Assembly (NCBI RefSeq): GCF_900167375.1 | Contig: NZ_FUWY01000006.1 | Location: 112,161 to 176,160 of the forward strand | From: Anaerorhabdus furcosa | GTDB lineage: Bacteria > Bacillota_I > Bacilli_A > Erysipelotrichales > Erysipelotrichaceae | Reading direction: 5' to 3' | Length of the DNA stretch: 64,000 nt | Program-made: the position numbers and the translations under genes | Notes under the pieces: generated by a model | Seen by the model: the letters and a program-made list of their open reading frames with translations, nothing else | Database searches by the model: none | What the model was told of the DNA's origin: nothing | Shown here: positions 1 to 7,465 of the stretch, piece by piece | Numbering within the stretch: position 1 is the stretch's first letter | How the letters are laid out: every line of letters begins with the position of its first letter

Positions 1-1290
1 CATTCCACCAGATCCCATCATGGATCCTAGTGATACTAAATTATCGAAGTCGATTTTTGTATCAAGATGCTTATCTGTTAAACATCCACCTGATGGTCCA
101 CCTGTTTGAACTGCTTTAAAGTTTTTATTATTTGGGCATCCTCCACCAATTTCATAAATTACTTCACGAAGTGTAGTCCCCATTGGAATTTCTACTAATC
201 CTGTATTCGCAATCTTTCCACCAAGCGCAAATACTTTTGTCCCTTTTGATTTTTCTGTACCAATTGATGAGAACCAATCAGCACCAATTAAAATGATTTG
301 TGGCACATTCGCAAAAGTTTCTACGTTATTAATAATTGTAGGTTTACCCCATACCCCAGAAACTGCAGGGAATGGTGGTTTCGAAACTGGCATACCACGT
401 TTTCCTTCGATGGACATGATGAGTGCTGTTTCCTCACCACAAACGAATGCACCCGCACCCAAACGAATTTCAATATCAAAACTGAAATCAGTACCTAAAA
501 TATTTGTTCCAAGTAATCCATATTCCTTAGCTTGATCAATTGCAATTTTCAAACGATCAACAGCGATTGGATATTCAGCACGAATGTACACATATCCTTG
601 TTGAGCACCGATAGCATAACCAGCAATTGCCATTGCTTCCAGTACCGCATGAGGGTCACCTTCTAGAATAGAACGATCCATAAATGCTCCTGGATCTCCC
701 TCATCCGCATTACAAATTACATACTTATCACCTTTAGGTTGATCAGCTGCAAATTGCCATTTAAGTCCTGTAGGGAATCCTCCCCCACCTCTTCCTCTTA
801 ATCCAGATTTTTTAACTTCATCGATTACATCTTGAGGTGTCATTTCAGTAATAGCTTTACCTAATGCCATATAACCATCCTTCGCAATATATTCTTGAAT
901 ATCCTCCGGATTAATTACACCACAATTTTTTAAAGCAATACGCTTTTGTTTTGCATAAAAGCGAATACTATCAATATCAAATATCTTTTCTTTTGTTTCC
1001 TCATCGATATCTGTCATTTCAAGACGTTCTACTTTTCTTCCTTTGTAAAGATGTTCACTAACAATTGTTTCAACATCAACAACAGCCACATGATTGTAGA
1101 AAACTTTATCTGGGTAAATTGCAACAATAGGACCTTTTTGACACAATCCAAAACAACCCGTTTTGATTACTTTCACTTCTTCTGTTAAATGATACTTCTC
1201 TAACATTTCATGAAACTTTTCAACAACAAGCATTGAGTTAGATGATGTACACCCTGTTCCAGCACATACTAGTACATTTATTCTCTCCAT
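1..1290 (-). CDS. NuoF-like NADH/flavin subunit of [FeFe]-hydrogenase (HymB/HndC type), 3' end cut by window
   Basis: About 430 residues are visible and the gene runs off the left edge. Residues 1-90 form a thioredoxin-like [2Fe-2S] domain with cysteines C9, C14, C46 and C50. A NuoF 51-kDa domain follows, with the glycine-rich GRGGGGFPTG loop and ADEGDPGAFMDR (FMN/NADH binding), then the start of an SLBB domain. In known HydABC/HndABCD enzymes this subunit binds FMN and NAD(P) and exchanges electrons with the catalytic HydA. The ATG at 1290 has an AGGAGG site and begins 9 nt after the stop of the ferredoxin gene, so it is the distal visible gene of the operon. The catalytic subunit is not in the window and would be expected further left. 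Confidence 0.9.
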   Translation of the reverse strand, partial: MERINVLVCAGTGCTSSNSMLVVEKFHEMLEKYHLTEEVKVIKTGCFGLCQKGPIVAIYPDKVFYNHVAVVDVETIVSEHLYKGRKVERLEMTDIDEETKEKIFDIDSIRFYAKQKRIALKNCGVINPEDIQEYIAKDGYMALGKAITEMTPQDVIDEVKKSGLRGRGGGGFPTGLKWQFAADQPKGDKYVICNADEGDPGAFMDRSILEGDPHAVLEAMAIAGYAIGAQQGYVYIRAEYPIAVDRLKIAIDQAKEYGLLGTNILGTDFSFDIEIRLGAGAFVCGEETALIMSIEGKRGMPVSKPPFPAVSGVWGKPTIINNVETFANVPQIILIGADWFSSIGTEKSKGTKVFALGGKIANTGLVEIPMGTTLREVIYEIGGGCPNNKNFKAVQTGGPSGGCLTDKHLDTKIDFDNLVSLGSMMGSGGM

Positions 1291-1299
1291 ATCTACCTC

Positions 1300-1662
1300 C
1301 TATTTAACACTATCTATCGTGTATTCATCAACACGTTCACCTAAACCTACATGTCGACGTAAAATGATTGCAGCTTTATCGGGATTTACATGAACATAGG
1401 TTGTTTTATTTCCATCACGATCAAAGATTTCAACAATCGGTTCATACACACATAATCCAATGCAACCCGTTTGGGTAACTAGACATGAATAATTATTTTT
1501 CGATGCCTCTTCAACAAGACGATTTAAAACAGGACGAGCTCCTGCAGCTATACCACATGTAGCCATACCAACAACAACACGATAGTCTTTATCGTTATCA
1601 CGCATATCGACCTTTTTTAAAGCTTCTTCTCTCATTTTCTTTAAATCTTCTAAACTTTTCAT
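1300..1662 (-). CDS. Thioredoxin-like [2Fe-2S] ferredoxin (HndB/TM1420 type)
   Basis: A 120-residue protein with a helical N-terminus and a thioredoxin-like [2Fe-2S] fold. The likely ligands are the Cys of MATCGIAAG and the two Cys of GCIGLC. Small ferredoxins of this type sit in [FeFe]-hydrogenase operons and probably relay electrons to the NuoF-like subunit. The start overlaps the stop of the upstream ATPase gene (ATGA), so the two are translationally coupled. The family call is firm; the exact partner is inferred from operon position. Confidence 0.85.
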   Translation of the reverse strand: MKSLEDLKKMREEALKKVDMRDNDKDYRVVVGMATCGIAAGARPVLNRLVEEASKNNYSCLVTQTGCIGLCVYEPIVEIFDRDGNKTTYVHVNPDKAAIILRRHVGLGERVDEYTIDSVK

Positions 1663-2213
1663 ATACGATTCTCCTTCGCAAGTTGTATTCCTTGATTAAT
1701 GTATTCTCTAATCCAAAGAAGGATATCAGGTTCAGTAATACGAACACCTTCAATCTTTTCTTTTACTTCTCTAGATTCAAAGACAAATTTTTGTGTATCG
1801 GTTTCATAGGTGAAATAGTAATCAATTTTTTCATTCGCCTGGATACTACACATCATCATTTCACCTAAGTCTCCCAATGTTGGTGTATCCCAATGATCTC
1901 TTTGAACCGTAGCGATAATCACAGTACCATGATTTAGCTTTGATTCAATTTTAAATGTTCCATTGCACTGTTCAGTTAATCCTTTCATAAAGGCGACTCC
2001 GAGCCCTACTCTACGTGTAGTTCTTGAAGTAAGAAATGGGCTAGTTACTTTTTGAACAGTTTCTTCATTCATTCCTTTTCCATTATCTTCAACAGTAAAT
2101 TTGTATTCATTCTTTTTAACACTATCCTGAATTGAAATTACAATATAGGTTGAATCCGCATGGATACTATTCATAATTAGTTCAAGAATTTGCATTGCAC
2201 AATCTTGCATCAT
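1659..2213 (-). CDS. GHKL-type ATP-binding protein of hydrogenase operon
   Basis: A protein of about 184 residues made almost only of a HATPase_c fold: an N-box region (LIMNSIHAD), the G1 box DNGKGMN and a glycine turn VGLGVAFMKG. It has no phospho-acceptor His domain and no sensor domain. The frame can be opened at TTG 2228, but I chose the ATG at 2213 because GGGGGA lies at the right distance and the ATG overlaps the TGA of the PHP gene. Stand-alone GHKL proteins recur beside PHP and DRTGG proteins in [FeFe]-hydrogenase operons. A regulatory or serine-kinase role is inferred. Confidence 0.75.
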   Translation of the reverse strand: MMQDCAMQILELIMNSIHADSTYIVISIQDSVKKNEYKFTVEDNGKGMNEETVQKVTSPFLTSRTTRRVGLGVAFMKGLTEQCNGTFKIESKLNHGTVIIATVQRDHWDTPTLGDLGEMMMCSIQANEKIDYYFTYETDTQKFVFESREVKEKIEGVRITEPDILLWIREYINQGIQLAKENRI

Positions 2214-2905
2214 ACTGTTTTCCCCCAAAACAATTCGAATTCTTTACTACTCATTGCATTTTCCGGTTCGCTAATATCAATCAACTGATGCGCATCCGAA
2301 TTAATAAACCACGTTGTCTCTTGAATCCAAGGATGCTTTTGTTTAACGGTGATCATTTGATTTAAGTTTTTTACTTCTAATCCATCAAATTTACAATCTT
2401 GTGGAATGAAACCCAATTGATGAGTAACACTATTAACACGGTCAAGTACATGTGCTAATACAACCTTGCCATGAAAACAATGCACCACATCGATTGTTTC
2501 GTTTAAACTTGCATTCAATGAATTGATAAGTAGATATTCCTCTTTACCAATCACTTCATCAAACTCATTGCATAAATTTTGTTCCCCAAAAAAGCTTTCA
2601 TTATTCTTGATTGGATTTGTTTTTTTATCAATCCATTCTTGAAATAAATTACAATCATTCATCTCCAAAAAGTATGCACAAACATGAACTTCTTCACTTG
2701 TTTGAATTTCTACACCATACATCATTTTAATTCCTACTTGATTACACGCAATTTTAAATGCAGGTTGTTGTCGCAAAGAATTGTGATCACAAATTGCAAT
2801 ATAGTCTAAACCTTTGATTTTTGCCATCTGTGCAATGTTGTTGGGTGTCATATCATTGTTACTACAAGGTGATAAGCAGCTATGAATATGAAAATCATAA
2901 AACAT
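2210..2905 (-). CDS. PHP-domain phosphoesterase
   Basis: 231 residues. PHP-family metal-binding motifs are visible: HIHSCLSPC near the start, CDHNSL at about residue 39, HVLDR in the middle and NSDAHQ near the C-terminus. PHP enzymes are metal-dependent phosphoesterases (compare histidinol-phosphate phosphatase and the 3',5' nucleotide phosphatase type). Here the gene overlaps its neighbours on both sides (TAATG with the DRTGG gene, TGATG-type with the GHKL gene), so it is part of the hydrogenase-associated set. The substrate is unknown. Confidence 0.8.
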   Translation of the reverse strand: MFYDFHIHSCLSPCSNNDMTPNNIAQMAKIKGLDYIAICDHNSLRQQPAFKIACNQVGIKMMYGVEIQTSEEVHVCAYFLEMNDCNLFQEWIDKKTNPIKNNESFFGEQNLCNEFDEVIGKEEYLLINSLNASLNETIDVVHCFHGKVVLAHVLDRVNSVTHQLGFIPQDCKFDGLEVKNLNQMITVKQKHPWIQETTWFINSDAHQLIDISEPENAMSSKEFELFWGKTV

Positions 2906-3237
2906 TAGTAGCCAAATTCAATTAACTTTCTAGTACATTCAAAGGGTGAGCAATCCGCAAGAACTATCGCTAGATTTTCTTCAATCGCCTTTTGTAGTAC
3001 ATCTTCAGGAACAATAACTCCATCAGCAATGATGACACAACTAAATTCAAGTAAGACTGCAACCGCAATCACATTTAGATGGGATTGAACGGTAATCCAA
3101 GCTTGGCCCTGTTCACCTTTTCCCATTACCCAACTTAGTAAATCACCTACATAAACACCCATGATTTCTTTATCTAAGGATGCCTCCGTTGAAATATTCT
3201 TCCACCCTGTTTTCTCAATTAACTCATTTACTTTCAT
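2905..3237 (-). CDS. DRTGG-like domain protein (first of two)
   Basis: A 110-residue protein with the alternating beta/alpha pattern of the DRTGG domain (short hydrophobic strands IMGVYVGDLL, VIAVAVLLEF, LAIVLAD). The domain is also found as a spacer in CBS-pyrophosphatases and Pta-like proteins, where it is thought to bind ligand or mediate contacts. It overlaps the end of the hydrogenase-like Fe-S gene by 14 nt. A second DRTGG-like gene lies upstream at 4823-5182. Function unknown. Confidence 0.65.
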   Translation of the reverse strand: MKVNELIEKTGWKNISTEASLDKEIMGVYVGDLLSWVMGKGEQGQAWITVQSHLNVIAVAVLLEFSCVIIADGVIVPEDVLQKAIEENLAIVLADCSPFECTRKLIEFGY

Positions 3238-4414
3238 CCTGAATCACCTCATTTCGATGGATACGACAATCTTCTAATGTCTTTTTACCTGTTGCGATTT
3301 CTTCTGCCATAATACGACAACTTGCAAAGCCACATGCACCACAATCAAAACCTGGTAGTTTTTCTAGTTGTTGATTTACTTTGGAGAAGAAAACGAGTTT
3401 CTCTTGAATACTTCTCATATCATTAACATTATCAATGGTACTTTCACCATAGATTTCTTCAAATGGTAGATCAGAAATCGGTTTTTCCTTTGCCTTGCAT
3501 AATTGATGAATGTTATTTTTAGTTAAATAACTATTTCCCCATAACAAGTTACCACCCAAACAACCATTAAAGCATGGAAACAATGTTAATAAATCAAATT
3601 CATTTAATAAACCAAATTCAGCATGCTCTAAAATATTGCATACTTTGTCAAACCCATCCGCAACTAAATGATTCTCTGCAAGCATCATCATCGCTGGATT
3701 ACAACTTTGTAGTCCTTCTTTACATAAGGTAACTGGCAATTTACCCTTACCCATATTTGCTTTAATAATTGGAAATATATCCACGATAGCTAAAGCATGA
3801 TCTACTTCAAATTGATGATTTCCATAAGGATATTTTGCTAGGTTTAATTTTGCAATACATTCGCAACAATTAAAGATACCAACTTTTCCTTTATCACTGC
3901 ATCTTTTTCTAATTTGTCTTGCAGCTATTTCACTTGGATAATCAATTGCAGTAATACTGCTTAATAACATTGGAAATTTTACTTCGATTAATTTATTGAT
4001 TACTGGACAAAATGAAGAAATCAAACTTTTACCACGTTCAATATCAGATAAAAGAATGGCTTCCTTTGTTACTTGCCCTTCTATATCACTAATGTCAATG
4101 ACTTCATCAAATCCTAATAATTTTATTGCATAGAATAATTCTTCTACTTGTTCATGTGTTTTATAATCACTAATCATAGAACTTGGAACTATACAAACTG
4201 TATAGTCGTAATTACTAATATCAACAAGTGTACTTCCTTTGGATTGAAGTCCTTGATTTAGACATGCATCCAAGCACTTACCACAATTAATACATTTACT
4301 ATGATTAATGTGAACACGATCTTTTTGAATAAATACTGCGTTGGTTGGGCACGCTCTTAGACACTTCATACATTTCACACATTGACTCAATGTATAAGTA
4401 ACTACACTTCTCAA
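3224..4414 (-). CDS. Fe-S protein with [Fe]-hydrogenase large-subunit-like domain (TM1421/HfsB-like)
   Basis: 396 residues in three parts. The N-terminus has two [4Fe-4S] ferredoxin motifs (C12-x2-C-x2-C-x3-C, repeated at about residue 41). The middle resembles the H-cluster domain of [FeFe]-hydrogenase. The C-terminus has a CGACGFASC...C four-cysteine FeS domain. H-cluster motif remnants are SFCP (in place of TSCCP), a CxxCIAK stretch and PCFNGCLGGN. The four cysteines that would hold the [4Fe] subcluster appear kept, but the proton-relay Cys of TSCCP is Phe. Such proteins sit in hydrogenase operons and are suspected sensors or regulators; I infer that this one is not the main catalyst. It overlaps both neighbours. 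Confidence 0.8.
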   Translation of the reverse strand: MRSVVTYTLSQCVKCMKCLRACPTNAVFIQKDRVHINHSKCINCGKCLDACLNQGLQSKGSTLVDISNYDYTVCIVPSSMISDYKTHEQVEELFYAIKLLGFDEVIDISDIEGQVTKEAILLSDIERGKSLISSFCPVINKLIEVKFPMLLSSITAIDYPSEIAARQIRKRCSDKGKVGIFNCCECIAKLNLAKYPYGNHQFEVDHALAIVDIFPIIKANMGKGKLPVTLCKEGLQSCNPAMMMLAENHLVADGFDKVCNILEHAEFGLLNEFDLLTLFPCFNGCLGGNLLWGNSYLTKNNIHQLCKAKEKPISDLPFEEIYGESTIDNVNDMRSIQEKLVFFSKVNQQLEKLPGFDCGACGFASCRIMAEEIATGKKTLEDCRIHRNEVIQDESK

Positions 4415-4836
4415 CTTGTAACTAAAAATCCAATCGTTAGTGTAGTACCTTGAGGTGATGTTTGAATGTCAAAGTGATCTGAAACACGTTTAATATTGAA
4501 TAAGCCCATACCCGCACCAAATCCCAATTGTCTTGCTTTTTCACTAGCAGTTGACCAACCTGGAGTTAATGCTTTATCAATATTTGGAATACCTGGACCT
4601 GGATCTTTAAATGTTAGCGTTAATTCTCCATTATCTTCAAGTGTACATTGTATTGTTCCACCCCAAGCATGAATAATCATATTAATTTCAGCTTCATAAC
4701 AAGCAACCGCTACTCTTCTTAATAATTCACCAGGAATACCTATTTGATTTAATGTTTGTTTTACTTGGCTTGATACTTTTCCAGCATTTGCATAATCATC
4801 ACGTTCAACGATAAACTGCTGATTAATCACCTGCAT
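4411..4836 (-). CDS. RsbW-like Ser/Thr kinase/anti-sigma-type ATPase
   Basis: 141 residues of the HATPase_c/RsbW class: CYEAEINMIIHAWGG (N-box), DPGPGIPN (G1) and GFGAGMGLFNIKRVSD (G2 with lid). I place the start at ATG 4836, because an AAGAAGG site lies just upstream and inside the preceding gene. The open frame reaches back to 4899 without a good site. It overlaps the upstream DRTGG gene by 14 nt and the downstream Fe-S gene by 4 nt. This is the second GHKL-fold protein in the operon. Its target is unknown. Confidence 0.8.
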   Translation of the reverse strand: MQVINQQFIVERDDYANAGKVSSQVKQTLNQIGIPGELLRRVAVACYEAEINMIIHAWGGTIQCTLEDNGELTLTFKDPGPGIPNIDKALTPGWSTASEKARQLGFGAGMGLFNIKRVSDHFDIQTSPQGTTLTIGFLVTS

Positions 4837-5182
4837 GTAAACCTTCTTGATAGAGAATACCAGATGCTTCAAACATTGAGTAGTCGGTAGAAAATACATT
4901 AAATCCCATTTCCATTGCGAGTTTCAATACTTCTTCATCCAATTTCTTACCACGTACATAAATTATTAATTCAAGATCTAACATCTCTGCTGTACGAAGT
5001 GATTGTGCATTACATAAGCCAGTAAGTAAAACAGTTTGGTCACAAGAGTTATTAATCATAGCTAAAGCATCGCTCATTAAATCTGTTGCGAACACATATT
5101 GATAGTCCTTGTTCATGAGGTTTTGATTCCACACACCCAAGGCAGTTGCATTTAATTTTTGAACGATTTGGTTTGCTAACAT
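4823..5182 (-). CDS. DRTGG-like domain protein (second of two)
   Basis: 119 residues with the same short beta/alpha layout as the protein at 2905-3237: LIIYVRGKKLD, a strand ending NVFSTDYSMFEASGILY, and an N-terminal region with YQYVFATDLMSD. It starts 2 nt after the NuoE-like gene ends, and its 3' end carries the ribosome binding site of the RsbW-like gene. Two different DRTGG proteins in one operon suggest a paired or hetero-oligomeric regulator, but that is inference. Confidence 0.6.
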   Translation of the reverse strand: MLANQIVQKLNATALGVWNQNLMNKDYQYVFATDLMSDALAMINNSCDQTVLLTGLCNAQSLRTAEMLDLELIIYVRGKKLDEEVLKLAMEMGFNVFSTDYSMFEASGILYQEGLHAGD

Positions 5183-5184
5183 AA

Positions 5185-5685
5185 CTATGCACCCATTGGT
5201 TTTCTTTCAGAATCTAAGATGGATTGAATAATTTCAGAAATAATTTTTGAAGAATCTGCATTACCATAAACTTTTCCATCAATAATAACAACTGGAGCAA
5301 GTCCACACGCACCTAAACAACGAGTAGCATCCAAAGAAAACAAGCCATCAGAACTTGTTCCATTAACAGTAGCTCCCGTCATATTAATTACATCGTTAAC
5401 TAAATTTTGTGCTCCTTTAACATAGCATGCTGTTCCCATACAAACATTAATGATGTGTTTGCCTTTAGGTTCAGTTGTAAATTGGGAATAGAATGTTACT
5501 ACACCATATACTTCAGCAACAGAAGCATTTGTAGCATTAGAAATTTTTTCCATTGCTTCAAAAGGTACATAACCCAATTCATGTTGAACATCATGTAACA
5601 TGAGTTTAATAGGTCCTGGTCGACTCTCATGTTTTGCTACAATCTCATCAATTTTACGAAGCGATTCAGCATTTAACTTTTCCAT
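5185..5685 (-). CDS. NuoE-like [2Fe-2S] subunit of hydrogenase (HymA/HndA type)
   Basis: 166 residues matching the 24-kDa NuoE fold: an N-terminal helical part with LMLHDVQHELGYVP, then the ligand set CMGTAC and CLGACGLAPVV. NuoE-type proteins partner the NuoF-type flavin subunit, which is the gene at the left edge, so both ends of the operon encode electron-transfer subunits. The ATG at 5685 follows the permease stop by 2 nt. Confidence 0.9.
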   Translation of the reverse strand: MEKLNAESLRKIDEIVAKHESRPGPIKLMLHDVQHELGYVPFEAMEKISNATNASVAEVYGVVTFYSQFTTEPKGKHIINVCMGTACYVKGAQNLVNDVINMTGATVNGTSSDGLFSLDATRCLGACGLAPVVIIDGKVYGNADSSKIISEIIQSILDSERKPMGA

Positions 5686-5687
5686 AA

Positions 5688-6419
5688 TTAACCTCCATTT
5701 GATTTTCTATTTATGAATTGATCGAATATCCAATCAATTATAAAACAAATACAGATGATGATAATTGTCCAAGCAAACAAACTTGTTGTATCCAAATTAA
5801 GTCTTGCTATATGCAATTGTTTACCGATACCATTTCTAACTTGTCCTAGAATTTCTGCCATAACTGCAACTTTAAATCCTAAACCGAAAGCCATTTTACT
5901 TGAACTTAAAATGGTTGGGATTAACATCGGTAACGTTTTCTTTTTCACTAATTCAAAGAATGATTCTGGATAAATGGATTGAACATCTTTTAATTCTTGT
6001 GGTTCATTATCCATTGAAAACAGAAAGTTATTATAAAATATTGGAAACAAAATAAGAAAACAAATAATACTTACACTTTTTTCTGAACCAAACCAAACTA
6101 ATGCAATAATAATATAACTAATATTGGGAATGGATTTAGTTAGAAGTTGTAATGGTGCAAATAAGTTTCGAAACACTTTAGAATAACTTGATACTATTGA
6201 TAAACAAATCGCCGAAATAAACGAAATTCCAAATCCAACAACGACTCTTCCTAGCGTAGAAAATATGCTTTGATAAAAAATAGATTTTGTAAACAATAGA
6301 CAAACATTTTGAAGTACATCCAGTGGATAAGGTATTAGAATATCATTATGAACAACCATGGATAAAACTTGCCATAATGCAACCAGTATCAAGATTGTAA
6401 TACCATGTTCCTTTTTCAT
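5688..6419 (-). CDS. ABC transporter permease, SsuC/TauC type
   Basis: 243 residues with about six hydrophobic helices and the binding-protein-dependent permease pattern. The EAA loop region is around residues 145-190 (ELVKKKTLPMLIPTILSSSK and onward). Such permeases serve nitrate, sulfonate, taurine or pyrimidine-precursor importers. It is the first gene of the hydrogenase operon, 2 nt from the NuoE-like gene. No ABC ATPase lies next to it; the likely partner lipoprotein is upstream behind a terminator. Substrate unknown. Confidence 0.75.
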   Translation of the reverse strand: MKKEHGITILILVALWQVLSMVVHNDILIPYPLDVLQNVCLLFTKSIFYQSIFSTLGRVVVGFGISFISAICLSIVSSYSKVFRNLFAPLQLLTKSIPNISYIIIALVWFGSEKSVSIICFLILFPIFYNNFLFSMDNEPQELKDVQSIYPESFFELVKKKTLPMLIPTILSSSKMAFGLGFKVAVMAEILGQVRNGIGKQLHIARLNLDTTSLFAWTIIIICICFIIDWIFDQFINRKSNGG

Positions 6420-6454
6420 GTATTCACCATATCATTTACATTTAAGATGTTTTC

Positions 6455-6463
6455 ATTATACCA
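6455..6463 (-). promoter_or_regulatory. Extended -10 promoter of permease/hydrogenase operon
   Basis: On the minus strand TGGTATAAT reads as an extended -10 box about 36 nt before the permease ATG. The expected -35 position is A/T-rich without a good match, which is usual for extended -10 promoters. It lies just downstream of the terminator that ends the thrS operon. Confidence 0.5.
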
Positions 6464-6494
6464 TTACCCTTAATAAAAAAATAGACTTTTTCAC

Positions 6495-6522
6495 AAGAAA
6501 AGGAAGCGATTTTTCGCTTCCT
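6495..6522 (-). terminator. Rho-independent terminator after the lipoprotein gene
   Basis: A perfect 9-bp stem (AGGAAGCGA/TCGCTTCCT) with a 4-nt loop, followed on the minus strand by TTTTCTTG. It overlaps the stop codon of the lipoprotein gene and separates the thrS operon from the permease/hydrogenase operon. Confidence 0.8.
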
Positions 6523-7465
6523 ACTTAATAATAGATTCCTCAAAATTTTCAATACCAAATAGTGCTAAGAATGCTTGCAACTGCTCTATTGATTCACTAG
6601 CAGGCACATAACGAATATTCATTCGATCCCATGTCTTAGAAACAATTTCACTACTTGGAACCCCTAGCTCTTCTGGTGTTATTTCATCAATATCTAGTTT
6701 CAATTGATCCATCGTATCAGCATTAACATTACTTACATAATCTTGAATGGATGCAATGAATTGATCATAGACTACTTTATTTTCATTGTATTTATCTTCA
6801 AGTACATAAATTGCAGCTTGAGGATAACCTACAGTTCCTGATTTTGCTTCAAACTCTTTTTGAAGGTCCATAATAATTTTAAATTCTTTTCCTTGCTCTT
6901 TTCCCTTAGCAATCGTTGCAGTTGCTGCAGGTTCTGCAAGTAAAGCAACATTTGCTTTTCCAGATAATAATGCTGCTTGAGCATCTGTAACTGAGTTATA
7001 GTAAGTCACATTGGGTTTAATATCCACGACTGTTTCATTAAACACAAGACCTGGTACGGCACCTTCTCCAAATGCTGCTAACTCACCTTCATTACTCAAT
7101 GCATCTTCACTATCTGCTACAAGGTACAAATTACCCCAAGTAAGAATACCTAACATTTTGTAATTTGTTTTTCCAGCACTACCCAGCTTCGTTCCTAAAT
7201 TAGTAGGTGCAATAATTACACTGTATTCAGGATTTGGATTAACAAAAGCTGCTTGAATTACATCCGTTCCATCTACAAATGTTACATCTGCACTTTTATC
7301 AAGCACAACTGGAATCAGTGGAAGTGATGTTGCCCCTTTTGGTGCAAGAACACTTAATACAACAGGTTCAGTTTTCACTTCAGGATCAGCTGTTTTATCA
7401 ATTGGCGCTGTACTACAGCCAACAAGCAATAAGACAGCACTTAGTACTGCAATCATTTTTTTCAT
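6521..7465 (-). CDS. ABC transporter substrate-binding lipoprotein (NMT1/ThiY-like)
   Basis: 314 residues with a lipoprotein signal: basic start, hydrophobic stretch and lipobox LVGC (Cys at about residue 17). The body resembles periplasmic-binding-protein type II domains of the NMT1/SsuA kind. Its ATG overlaps the thrS stop by one base (TAATG), so it is translationally coupled to thrS and placed under the Thr T-box. The SsuC-type permease gene follows but has its own promoter. Ligand unknown. Confidence 0.75.
   Translation of the reverse strand: MKKMIAVLSAVLLLVGCSTAPIDKTADPEVKTEPVVLSVLAPKGATSLPLIPVVLDKSADVTFVDGTDVIQAAFVNPNPEYSVIIAPTNLGTKLGSAGKTNYKMLGILTWGNLYLVADSEDALSNEGELAAFGEGAVPGLVFNETVVDIKPNVTYYNSVTDAQAALLSGKANVALLAEPAATATIAKGKEQGKEFKIIMDLQKEFEAKSGTVGYPQAAIYVLEDKYNENKVVYDQFIASIQDYVSNVNADTMDQLKLDIDEITPEELGVPSSEIVSKTWDRMNIRYVPASESIEQLQAFLALFGIENFEESIIK

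Noticed and set aside
293..1188. Plus-strand frames opposite the NuoF-like gene
   Set aside because: The minus-strand frame is continuous with clear NuoF motifs, so these are shadows.
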